Below are positions 1 to 5,695 of a DNA stretch of 5,695 nucleotides, in pieces. The position numbers and the translations under genes were made by a program. Under the pieces are notes generated by a model. The model saw only the letters and a list, made by a program, of their open reading frames with translations, was not told the DNA's origin and searched no databases. The number at the start of each line of letters is the position of its first letter. The stretch's first letter is position 1. Source of the DNA: an uncultured Bacillota bacterium (GTDB lineage: Bacteria; Bacillota_I; Bacilli_A; RFN20; CAG-826); assembly GCA_946623775.1 (NCBI GenBank), contig CAMORJ010000089.1, forward strand, positions 1 to 5,695. The letters run 5' to 3'.

Positions 1-1901
1 CGGAACTCGCTGGAGGAAGCCATCGAGACGCCGGTGAGGGTGGCGTCGGCGACGCCTTTGACCGTGCAGGTGTTGGGATTGACGGTCTTGTTGGTGCCTT
101 CGGTCAACATGTTGATGATGTTGTTGAGGTCGCCGGGGAGAACGCCGATGGAGAGGAGGAAGTTATAGCATTTCTGGGCGAAATTCGCGCCGGGGAAGGT
201 CTGGATTTCGGTGACGTAGGCCGCGACGTTGTCCTCGCCTTGGATGCCGATGTGCGGGTTCTTGCCGACATTGCCGAAGTTGGAGAAGAGGTAATCGAGG
301 TAGATGTCCTGCAGCGAGACGCCGACCAAGCCATTGAGGAGCAAGGCGACGGCGCCGGTCCTATCGGTGCCGATGCGGCAATGGAAGAAAACGGGGTAAT
401 TGGAGGCGTCGCCCAAAGCGTGGAACACTTTGCGGATCGGCTCGATGTTGCGGTAGATGAGGTTCTTGCCGCCCGAATAGGCAAGCGGCCTGAAGTTGAG
501 CTTGACGGCGGATCCGACATAGGAATCGGTCGTGCTCCTGACGCCTTCGGAGGTGGTGGAATTGCCGTCGGCGCCGCCGCGGAGGTCGATTTCGCCCTTG
601 ATGCCGAGCTGCTCGATCATCTGCCTCTTACCGAAGTCGGTGATGTTGCAGCGGGATTGGGAATCATAAGGCGCGCCGGTGCGGTAGATCATGCCGAATT
701 TGAACTTGGAGCCATTCTCCAAGGTCTTGCCGCCGAGGTCGCGGCAGTTGGTCATGCCGGAGACTTGGACGGTGCGGATGATGCTGTCTTGGATGGCGAC
801 GGTTCCGACGGAGGAAACGTCGGTGACCATGTCGGCGCCGTCATAGATGCATTTGACGCGGTAGGCATAGGTCTTACCTGGGATGAAGTTATAGAGGTCG
901 GCCTCGTTCTTCTTGATGTCCCTATAGACGAAGACGTTGTCCTCATCGATCTGGGTGCCCTCGGAGACTTCCACTTCGTAGTGGTAGTTCTCTAGCTTCG
1001 GGGCATGGTTCCAGCTGATGTGGACGGGCTTGGGATCGGAAGCGAAGTCGTTGCCGGTCGCATAGGCCTTCATGTCATCGCCGGAAAGGGCGGCATAGTC
1101 GCCATTGTAGTCGATGAGCTGCTGCATCTTATCGGTGAGGATGGATTGCGGCTGCGAGAAGGTGGTCAAGTTGGAGAAGACGCCGTCTCCTGGCTGGAAT
1201 GGCGCGGGGAGAGGAACGACTTTGGCGCCGGAATAGTAGAGCCTGACCTCGCCGCCGACTTTCAGGCGGTAGCCGGTCGAGGCATGGGTGGTGATGACGA
1301 TCTTGTTCGCGCCCGCTTTGACGGGGAAGGAGGTGAGCTGGAGATAATTGATGCCGCTGTCGGTGAGGCCGCACTCGCTGTAGGTGGCGGTGTTGTTGAG
1401 CGCATAGGCGACGCCATCGACGGAAACGGATAGGCGCGGGGTGCCGTCGTTAGCCTCATTGGATTCGAAGGAGTCGGAGGAATCCGCGCCGTTATGGTTG
1501 GTGAAGAGGGTGCGGGTGCCATGGCTCGAGGAGCTCATCTGAGCGCCGATATAGAGGGTCACGACATCGTAGGCCTTATCGAGGTTGAAGGTCCATTCGT
1601 AGCTGAAGCCCTTATCCCATTTATCGACTTCGGACTCGGAGCGGGTGCTTCCTTTGTAGTAGTTGAACGGCAAAGCGTAATACTCGTCTTTCTGTTCTTG
1701 GCTCTTGGAAGTGGCGCTGGCCCTGGAGGTCGACGACTTGGAAGTCTGCGACTTCGACGTCTTGGAATTGGTCTTTGACGCGGTGGAGGGAGAAGCATCG
1801 GGGGTCTTGCTCGCGTCGCCTGGCTGGCTTTCCCCGCCGCATGCTGCGAGGGACAAAACCATCAGCACGGAAGCGAATAGGCCCAGTTTGGTTTTCATCA
1901 T
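1..1901 (-). CDS. Surface lipoprotein with shared beta module, FN3-like region and MptpB-type tyrosine phosphatase domain (3' partial)
   Basis: Open from ATG at 1901 to the window edge (633 complete codons, no stop). Residues 1-20 form a lipoprotein signal peptide with lipobox L-A-A-C (Cys21), so the protein should be lipid-anchored outside the membrane. Residues 30-72 are a Ser/Thr/Lys linker. Residues ~75-223 are a beta-rich module nearly co-linear with one in the lipoprotein starting at 3658 (shared TNH, FES-EANDGTPR, GYRL-GGE-RL). Residues ~285-370 resemble a fibronectin III lead-in. Residues ~376-605 match the Y_phosphatase3/MptpB family: CRDLGG at 386-391, IDLR at 438-441, and P-loop HCRIGTDRTG at 507-516 with nucleophile Cys508 and Arg514, then DYLFSN. 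It should hydrolyse phosphomonoesters by a cysteinyl-phosphate intermediate; the substrate is unknown (phosphoprotein, phosphoinositide/phytate or phosphosugar). Oddity: Thr512 sits where MptpB has a P-loop Lys. A second in-frame ATG at 1898 is possible; 1901 has better spacing to its ribosome site. Confidence 0.94.
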   Translation of the reverse strand, partial: MMKTKLGLFASVLMVLSLAACGGESQPGDASKTPDASPSTASKTNSKTSKSQTSKSSTSRASATSKSQEQKDEYYALPFNYYKGSTRSESEVDKWDKGFSYEWTFNLDKAYDVVTLYIGAQMSSSSHGTRTLFTNHNGADSSDSFESNEANDGTPRLSVSVDGVAYALNNTATYSECGLTDSGINYLQLTSFPVKAGANKIVITTHASTGYRLKVGGEVRLYYSGAKVVPLPAPFQPGDGVFSNLTTFSQPQSILTDKMQQLIDYNGDYAALSGDDMKAYATGNDFASDPKPVHISWNHAPKLENYHYEVEVSEGTQIDEDNVFVYRDIKKNEADLYNFIPGKTYAYRVKCIYDGADMVTDVSSVGTVAIQDSIIRTVQVSGMTNCRDLGGKTLENGSKFKFGMIYRTGAPYDSQSRCNITDFGKRQMIEQLGIKGEIDLRGGADGNSTTSEGVRSTTDSYVGSAVKLNFRPLAYSGGKNLIYRNIEPIRKVFHALGDASNYPVFFHCRIGTDRTGAVALLLNGLVGVSLQDIYLDYLFSNFGNVGKNPHIGIQGEDNVAAYVTEIQTFPGANFAQKCYNFLLSIGVLPGDLNNIINMLTEGTNKTVNPNTCTVKGVADATLTGVSMASSSEF

Positions 1902-1902
1902 A

Positions 1903-1914
1903 TGTTTCCTTTCT
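1903..1914 (-). promoter_or_regulatory. Ribosome binding site of the phosphatase lipoprotein
   Basis: On the minus strand this reads AGAAAGGAAACA. AGGA lies 5 bases before the ATG at 1901 and 8 before the ATG at 1898. The same 12 bases precede the other lipoprotein gene (3644-3655). Confidence 0.8.
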
Positions 1915-1930
1915 GCTGCATTAAGCAGCA
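1914..1930 (-). promoter_or_regulatory. Leader hairpin abutting the ribosome binding site
   Basis: A perfect 6-bp inverted repeat, TGCTGC (1914-1919) and GCAGCA (1925-1930), with a 5-base AT-rich loop. In the minus-strand mRNA the stem ends one base before the AAAGGA Shine-Dalgarno core. It could modulate ribosome access or protect the 5' end, or be half of an operator, since the TGCTGC/GCAGCA half-site recurs at 1997-2009. The structure is seen; the function is inferred. Confidence 0.45.
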
Positions 1931-2060
1931 ACTATGAGAAGGCGAGACTTTGGGCTTCCTAGGTCTCATTTAACTAAGGAAATATGACTTTTTCCATGCT
2001 GCAGCAGCATTGACAATGTTGCGAATCAAAAATGACAAATACCTTTGCAGGTAAATGCTT
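1931..2060 (-). promoter_or_regulatory. Upstream (promoter/operator) region of the phosphatase lipoprotein gene
   Basis: This gap between the lipoprotein start and the araC terminator must carry the lipoprotein promoter if the terminator works. It holds a palindrome cluster: ATGCTGC-A-GCAGCAT at 1996-2010, overlapped by an imperfect 19-base palindrome at 2004-2022 (core CATTG-A-CAATG, 2008-2018). A GAGAC/GTCTC inverted repeat lies at 1944-1948 and 1963-1967. On the minus strand TTGTCA (2010-2015) is a plausible -35, but I see no good -10 at 16-18 bases, so the exact promoter is unresolved. Palindromes in this position suit an operator for a dimeric regulator; AraC proteins more often use direct repeats. 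Confidence 0.4.
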
Positions 2061-2110
2061 AAAAAATCAAAGCCCCTACGCCAGCGCTGTTTTTCGGCAT
2101 AGGGGCTTCA
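2061..2110 (-). terminator. Rho-independent terminator of the AraC regulator gene
   Basis: A 13-bp stem, 2070-2082 with 2096-2108, has arms built around AAGCCCCTA and TAGGGGCTT and a 13-base loop. On the minus strand the stem is followed by TGATTTTTT (2061-2069). The only irregular pair (2079/2099) is a G-U wobble in minus-strand RNA but a C-A mismatch in plus-strand RNA, which points to termination of minus-strand transcription from the regulator gene ending at 2131. An A-tract on the other side gives some bidirectional character. It separates the regulator transcript from the lipoprotein downstream. Confidence 0.85.
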
Positions 2111-2130
2111 TTTTTGATTCGATAAGTTTG

Positions 2131-3075
2131 CTAATGAATGGATTGGCGGTATTTGTCGAGAATCTGGTTGGATTCCTCGAAGGAGAAGATGTGCTCGAAC
2201 TCGTCGATGCTCTGGTGGAGATCGAGGGAGCGCTGGTTCATGCGCAGGCGGAATTCCTTGGGGGAGCAGCCGAATTCCTTCATGAAGGCGGCGTTCATGT
2301 ACTTGGGATCGGAGAAGCCGGATTCATAGCAGATCTCCAGGATGGTCTTCTCGGTCTGGGCCATCAAGCGGACGCACTGCTCGGTGCGCTTATGGGTGAC
2401 GTAATTCTGGAAGGTGACATGGAACATGGAGGAGAAAAGATGCGAGAAATGGGTCGGGGTGAGCTTTTCCATGTCGGCGATGTCCTGCAGCCTGATGCGG
2501 GACTCGAAATTCTCGTCGATGTAATTGATGATCCTCTCCATGCGGGCGTGTCTTGCTTTCGCGGCGCCCTTCTCCTTCTCGGTGATGATGGCGAACGGGA
2601 CGTGCGTATATAAAGAGTTCAAGACGGCTGCGACATGGGAGAGCAGCGGCAATTGGTAGCGAGGCTTATCGGAGAAATACTCCGCGGCGGAGTCGAATAG
2701 GATCGCTTTTAAGGCATCGAGCTCATCCCGCTTATAGAAATCCGAGAGCATGCAGGACTCGAAGACGGTGGTCCTGATCTCGGGGAAATAGTCATAAAAG
2801 CAATGATTGGAAATCTGGGCGAACAAGAAGATGGGGGCGTCGCCGAAAGTGGCGTTCCGATAGGAATGGATCTCCGAGGAATTGATGAAGACGACATCCC
2901 CTTCGTTCAACTCAAATGTCCTCTCTTCGACCGTCATGAGCGCTTTGCCGCGAAGCAGGACCGCGATTTCGAATTCGTTGTGGCTGTGCTCCTTGCGCAT
3001 CGAAATTCGGTTGACGAGAAATTTAATGTGCTTAAGTTTATTGAAACGCACCATTTCATAATCAGCAGTTGCCAT
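2131..3075 (-). CDS. AraC-family transcriptional regulator (cupin sensor plus double HTH)
   Basis: Complete 314-residue protein, normal length for a cupin-type AraC/XylS regulator. The N-terminal cupin fold (~residues 16-90) shows H30-S-H32-x3-E36 and a downstream LNEGD...SSEIH70 segment, typical of sugar-sensing members. The middle (~91-175) is the usual helical linker. The C-terminal DNA-binding domain (~179-279) has both helix-turn-helix units: LQDIADMEKLTPTHFSHLF at 196-214 and the ILEICYESGFSD...F unit at 245-268, ending with GCSPKEFR at 269-276. An acidic tail of ~35 residues follows the HTH domain. The ATG at 3075 has a strong AAGGGGA site and the stop is TAG at 2131-2133. It is transcribed divergently from the lipoprotein at 3658 and toward the phosphatase lipoprotein, but its own terminator comes first. 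It is the likely local regulator of both lipoproteins, which is inference from position. The inducer is unknown. Confidence 0.96.
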   Translation of the reverse strand: MATADYEMVRFNKLKHIKFLVNRISMRKEHSHNEFEIAVLLRGKALMTVEERTFELNEGDVVFINSSEIHSYRNATFGDAPIFLFAQISNHCFYDYFPEIRTTVFESCMLSDFYKRDELDALKAILFDSAAEYFSDKPRYQLPLLSHVAAVLNSLYTHVPFAIITEKEKGAAKARHARMERIINYIDENFESRIRLQDIADMEKLTPTHFSHLFSSMFHVTFQNYVTHKRTEQCVRLMAQTEKTILEICYESGFSDPKYMNAAFMKEFGCSPKEFRLRMNQRSLDLHQSIDEFEHIFSFEESNQILDKYRQSIH

Positions 3076-3082
3076 TTTTTAA

Positions 3083-3089
3083 TCCCCTT
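3083..3089 (-). promoter_or_regulatory. Ribosome binding site of the AraC regulator
   Basis: On the minus strand this reads AAGGGGA, 7 bases before the ATG at 3075. It supports that start over later in-frame codons. Confidence 0.8.
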
Positions 3090-3185
3090 CCATTCGCATT
3101 ATTGACTAGGCGAACATTGCGATTGTTCATGAAATATCCGCCCGAAATTGCTTGTTTGGACGGATTATTGAGTTATCGGGGTGCA

Positions 3186-3243
3186 TTTTTGCCCGACAAC
3201 GAACCGTATCTTTGTCATTATTATTGCGCATCCCGGGCAAAAA
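3186..3243. repeat. 10-bp perfect inverted repeat
   Basis: TTTTTGCCCG at 3186-3195 is the exact reverse complement of CGGGCAAAAA at 3234-3243, with a 38-base AT-rich spacer. It lies 111-168 bases upstream of the regulator's ATG. It could be a paired protein-binding site around the regulator's promoter; the arms are too far apart for a simple terminator hairpin. Confidence 0.5.
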
Positions 3244-3645
3244 GGGAAACCAAATGATATTTTGACGTTCTTGAGGAATAACAAATGGTCGACTATGTTG
3301 CGGTCCAAAGGTGGCTGGCCATCGATAGTTTAATAAAAGTTTGCACGCACTGAACGCGTGTATATGCGCAAAAGAATTGTCAAGCAATCGCAAAATTATC
3401 GCTCGATTATGCTCAATCTTTATGCTTTACTATTTGTAAGAACAAACCCCACTGAAGAAGAAGCGGCAAAGGCAAAGCAATTTGTTTTGGGCGGATGAAA
3501 CGTCCTCAGCATATCGTTTGGTTAACGGCCGCTCTTCCTACAAATAGGGCTAAAACAAAACGTATAGACAGGAGGAAAGGAATCTAGACCGACCAGCATC
3601 CATTCGTCACCATCCCATTTAAATTCGAACAGTCTATTTTCAAAG

Positions 3646-3651
3646 AAAGGA
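3646..3651 (+). promoter_or_regulatory. Ribosome binding site of the repeat lipoprotein
   Basis: AAAGGA with 6 bases to the ATG at 3658, inside the 12-base AGAAAGGAAACA (3644-3655) also found before the phosphatase lipoprotein. Confidence 0.8.
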
Positions 3652-3657
3652 AACAAA

Positions 3658-5695
3658 ATGAAAAAACAAAGACTAACATTGTTCGTTTCCGCCCTTCTCG
3701 CCCTTGGCTTAGCAAGCTGCGGCGGCGAGAGTTCACCGGAACCCGCTTCCACGCCTGAGACCCCTGCTTCCACGGCATCGAAGTCGGACACCAAGACCAC
3801 CACTTCGAAGAGCACCACTTCGAAGAGCAGCACCTCGAAGAGCACTACCCCCGTACCTGTTGCGCGTCCTTACATCAAACTTCCATTCAACAGTTTTGAA
3901 GGAAGCGAGTACACCGAGGAAAGCGTCAACAAATGGACCAAAAACTTCACCTATAAGTGGACCTTCTGGACCAGCCGCGCCGAAGAAGGCATCACCGTCG
4001 CCATCGGCGCTCAGCTGACCGACGGAAGCCACGCCGATCGCAGCCTCTACACCAACCATGAAGGTGCCTCCTCCTCTGACCAATTCGAATCCACTGAAGC
4101 CAATGACGGCACCCCGCGTATCGAACTCGCCAACAACGGCGTCAAATCCGAGGTCACCCATATGACCTATGGCGAAGCCGGATTGACCGCTTCCGAGCTC
4201 AACTACTTCGAAATCGGCAACATCAATGTTGTCAAAGGCAAGAACGTCATCACCATCAAGACTCATGCTCAAGCCGGATACCGCCTCAATTTAGGCGGCG
4301 AAATCAGGCTTCTCTACCAGGTTGGCGAAGAGAATCTCCAGGGCGAAGTCCAGAACCCGACCTACACCATCTCCTCCGTCTCCTTGGCGAACGAAGAAGA
4401 CCACGCCGTCCTTAGCTACCATGTCGATTACACCGTCTACGACTTCGATGAAGTCAAGGCGCTCGATTGGCACGCTGGCTTCCAAGGCAACGAGAACGCT
4501 GGCGGACGTAACTGGAATTACTACGAGATCACCCCGCTTGCCTATGCTCAAGGCGAAGCCGCTGGCGAGATGCTCGTCAAGGTCAACCTCGATAGCTTAA
4601 CCCCCAACCGCTACTCCAGCAAATTCGGTATCGGAACCGTCGTTGGCGGAAACAACAATGGCCAAGCCCAAGACGTCCACTTCGCCGGCGATGCAGCGGC
4701 CTACACCAGCGAAATCACCGTCGGCACCAAGACCTATACCTTCAAGGCCGATGGCGGCGACAGCTACTGGAACCTCCCGTCCTTAATCGTCGCTGACTCC
4801 GCTGAGCCCACCTACACCATCTCCGAAGCCGCGATGAGCAATGTCAACAATAGGGCCATCATTACCTATACCGTCAGTTTCCAGAACTATACTTTGGCAG
4901 AAATCCAGGCCATGAATTGGAAGGGCGCCTTCCAGAGAAACGGCAACGTTAACGGCCAAAATGACTGGACCTGGTACCTTGAAGACGTCGCCATCAATGT
5001 CGAAGACTCTGGCGTTGAAGGAAAGGCATTCATCAAATACGATGTCACCGAACTTGACCTCAATTGCTACATGGGCAAACTCGGCGTTGGCCTCCAGGAA
5101 TCTGGAAGCGATGTCGGACATCCGTTCGGCGTCAAATTCGTTCTTGGCCAGCCTTCGAAATTCCAAATCGCAAATAAGGTTTATGAATTCCAGCCCGCAG
5201 GCAATGCCGATACTTGGGATCAACCTGCTCTCTATATCAGCCACGGCCACGTCTACGAAGATGTCAACACCTTGTTGAACGCTGACGGCAAGCCCGTCAC
5301 CGTCCGCGAGTGCAGCTGCCATGCTAGAGAAATCGTCATCGATTACACCGATGGTATCACCTATAAAGCCGACGGCACCGCCAACTCCTCCGTCCAGACC
5401 AAGATGGACAAAGGCTTCCACACTTCTTGGAAGATCTCCGTTGACAAAGCCATCGAAGGCGCCGAACTCTACTTCGAAGGCACCGCTGGCGACAACAACA
5501 ACCGTTACTTCTTCAACCAGAACAAGGACGTCAACCCGGTCAACCCCATCACTGGCGAAGAATATCCTAATGATACCCATCAAAACCCTGACAAAGCCAC
5601 CGAAGATGCATGGCGCTACATGTTTGGCGTCGGCGCTGTCTCCGAAGAGAATCCGATGCAGCACCCCAACCTCGGCGGCACCTTGGCCGAAGCTG
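3658..5695 (+). CDS. Multi-domain repeat surface lipoprotein, probable extracellular binding protein (3' partial)
   Basis: Open from ATG at 3658 to the window edge (679 codons, no stop). Residues 1-20 are a lipoprotein signal peptide with lipobox L-A-S-C (Cys21). A Thr/Ser/Lys linker (~25-70) includes three TTSKS-type repeats. Residues ~72-221 are the same beta-type module as in the phosphatase lipoprotein (KLPFN, KWT-NF-Y-WTF, TNH, FES-EANDGTPR, GYRL-LGGEIRL). Residues 234-383 and 384-~530 are two tandem homologous repeats, each opening with PTYTIS, with a conserved DW/NW-x-GAFQ-type core and ending with a W-x-x-P-(S/A)-L strand. Residues ~531-679 contain CSCH (552-555) and then KGFHTSWKISVDKA, which resembles the first module and suggests a diverged second copy. 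No catalytic motif is visible. It is probably a ligand-binding or adhesion protein, perhaps carbohydrate-binding, by inference from the all-beta modular architecture. Family membership is not recognised. Confidence 0.93.
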   Translation, partial: MKKQRLTLFVSALLALGLASCGGESSPEPASTPETPASTASKSDTKTTTSKSTTSKSSTSKSTTPVPVARPYIKLPFNSFEGSEYTEESVNKWTKNFTYKWTFWTSRAEEGITVAIGAQLTDGSHADRSLYTNHEGASSSDQFESTEANDGTPRIELANNGVKSEVTHMTYGEAGLTASELNYFEIGNINVVKGKNVITIKTHAQAGYRLNLGGEIRLLYQVGEENLQGEVQNPTYTISSVSLANEEDHAVLSYHVDYTVYDFDEVKALDWHAGFQGNENAGGRNWNYYEITPLAYAQGEAAGEMLVKVNLDSLTPNRYSSKFGIGTVVGGNNNGQAQDVHFAGDAAAYTSEITVGTKTYTFKADGGDSYWNLPSLIVADSAEPTYTISEAAMSNVNNRAIITYTVSFQNYTLAEIQAMNWKGAFQRNGNVNGQNDWTWYLEDVAINVEDSGVEGKAFIKYDVTELDLNCYMGKLGVGLQESGSDVGHPFGVKFVLGQPSKFQIANKVYEFQPAGNADTWDQPALYISHGHVYEDVNTLLNADGKPVTVRECSCHAREIVIDYTDGITYKADGTANSSVQTKMDKGFHTSWKISVDKAIEGAELYFEGTAGDNNNRYFFNQNKDVNPVNPITGEEYPNDTHQNPDKATEDAWRYMFGVGAVSEENPMQHPNLGGTLAEA
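3799..3843 (+). repeat. 15-bp tandem repeat encoding the TTSKS linker
   Basis: Three 15-base units (3799-3813, 3814-3828, 3829-3843). The first two are identical, ACCACTTCGAAGAGC; the third differs at a few bases. They encode T-T-S-K-S units of the linker behind the lipid anchor. Slippage could change linker length between strains. Confidence 0.8.
4357..5247 (+). repeat. Two tandem ~150-residue protein repeats within the lipoprotein
   Basis: Unit 1 spans 4357-4806 and unit 2 spans 4807-~5247. Both begin PTYTIS. They share hydrophobic strand patterns, the DWHAGFQGN / NWKGAFQRN segment, KFGIG / KLGVG, and closing segments around YTFKADGG / YEFQPAGN followed by W and P-S/A-L. Identity is low to moderate, so the duplication is old. 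The fold is probably a beta-sandwich; this is inference from the alternating pattern. Confidence 0.8.

Larger units (their letters stand above)
3076..3657. promoter_or_regulatory. Divergent AT-rich intergenic region with inverted repeats; no gene seen
   Basis: 582 bases between the divergent regulator and lipoprotein starts, clearly more AT-rich than the flanking genes. Its short open frames start at TTG without a ribosome site and I do not call them. Structures seen: GAACA/TGTTC inverted repeat at 3112-3128, just upstream of the regulator's ribosome site; TTTTTGCCCG/CGGGCAAAAA at 3186-3195 and 3234-3243; CACGC/GCGTG stem with 7-base loop at 3344-3360; a 9-base motif CAATCGCAA at 3385-3393 that recurs inverted at 3117-3125. 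Promoters for both genes should lie here. Weak candidates are minus-strand TTGTCG (3196-3201) with GATAAC 16 bases on, and plus-strand TACTAT near 3428; neither is convincing. A consensus AGGAGG at 3570-3575 has no start codon nearby. Confidence 0.5.

Noticed and set aside
240..995. 251-codon open frame on the plus strand
   Set aside because: It is antisense to the phosphatase lipoprotein, whose frame carries the CRDLGG, IDLR and HCRIGTDRTG motifs. The antisense translation is low-complexity Val/Asp/Gly-rich, typical of the reverse of GC-ending codons.
2010..2015. Perfect plus-strand TTGACA (-35 consensus)
   Set aside because: No -10 is seen at 16-18 bases, and downstream on the plus strand there is only the terminator and the antisense of the regulator. 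It is more likely part of the palindrome at 2004-2022.
2032..2613. 193-codon open frame on the plus strand
   Set aside because: It runs through the terminator and antisense to the C-terminal HTH domain of the AraC regulator, with biased composition.
3069..3257. 62-codon plus-strand frame across the regulator's start
   Set aside because: It starts at TTG, has no ribosome site and overlaps the regulator's start and leader.
3127..3393. 88-codon minus-strand frame in the intergenic region
   Set aside because: It starts at TTG without a ribosome site, resembles no family, and lies in DNA full of inverted repeats expected of a control region.
4783..5664. 293-codon open frame on the minus strand
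   Set aside because: It is antisense to the repeat lipoprotein, which has a signal peptide, ribosome site and homologous internal repeats. The antisense product is a biased-composition shadow.
1..5695. Search for tRNA, rRNA, CRISPR arrays, transposases or insertion-sequence ends
   Set aside because: No cloverleaf, repeat-spacer array, transposase motif or terminal repeats with target duplications were visible by eye.

Overview
The window holds three genes: two large surface lipoproteins on either side of an AraC-family transcription regulator. Both lipoproteins run off the window, so each lacks its C-terminus. The organism looks like a member of the Bacillota, probably an uncultured gut or rumen Bacilli-type lineage (low confidence). 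The reasons are strong AAGGGG/AAAGGA Shine-Dalgarno sites, Gram-positive-style lipobox lipoproteins with Ser/Thr/Lys linkers, GC-ending codons in genes beside AT-rich spacers, and an AraC protein of Bacillota type. All tryptophans read in the three genes are TGG, so nothing suggests UGA recoding.

Layout: positions 1-1901 (minus strand) encode a lipoprotein with a Thr/Ser/Lys linker, a ~150-residue beta-type module, a fibronectin-III-like stretch and a MptpB/Y_phosphatase3-type tyrosine phosphatase domain with an intact Cys-x5-Arg loop. Positions 1902-2130 are its upstream region, which carries a hairpin abutting the ribosome binding site and a cluster of overlapping palindromes, followed by the terminator of the next gene. 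Positions 2131-3075 (minus) encode the AraC regulator (cupin plus double HTH). Positions 3076-3657 are a divergent AT-rich intergenic region with several inverted repeats. Positions 3658-5695 (plus) encode the second lipoprotein, with the same linker and N-terminal module, then two tandem ~150-residue repeats, then what looks like a second diverged copy of the shared module.

The two lipoproteins share N-terminal architecture and a 12-base leader element (AGAAAGGAAACA) around the ribosome binding site, and they flank one regulator. The simplest reading is a small locus for sensing and handling an extracellular ligand, probably a carbohydrate or phosphorylated sugar. The AraC protein would act as local regulator, the phosphatase lipoprotein as the enzyme and the repeat lipoprotein as a binding or adhesion protein. 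The architectures and motifs are visible in the sequence; the shared regulation and the ligand are inference.
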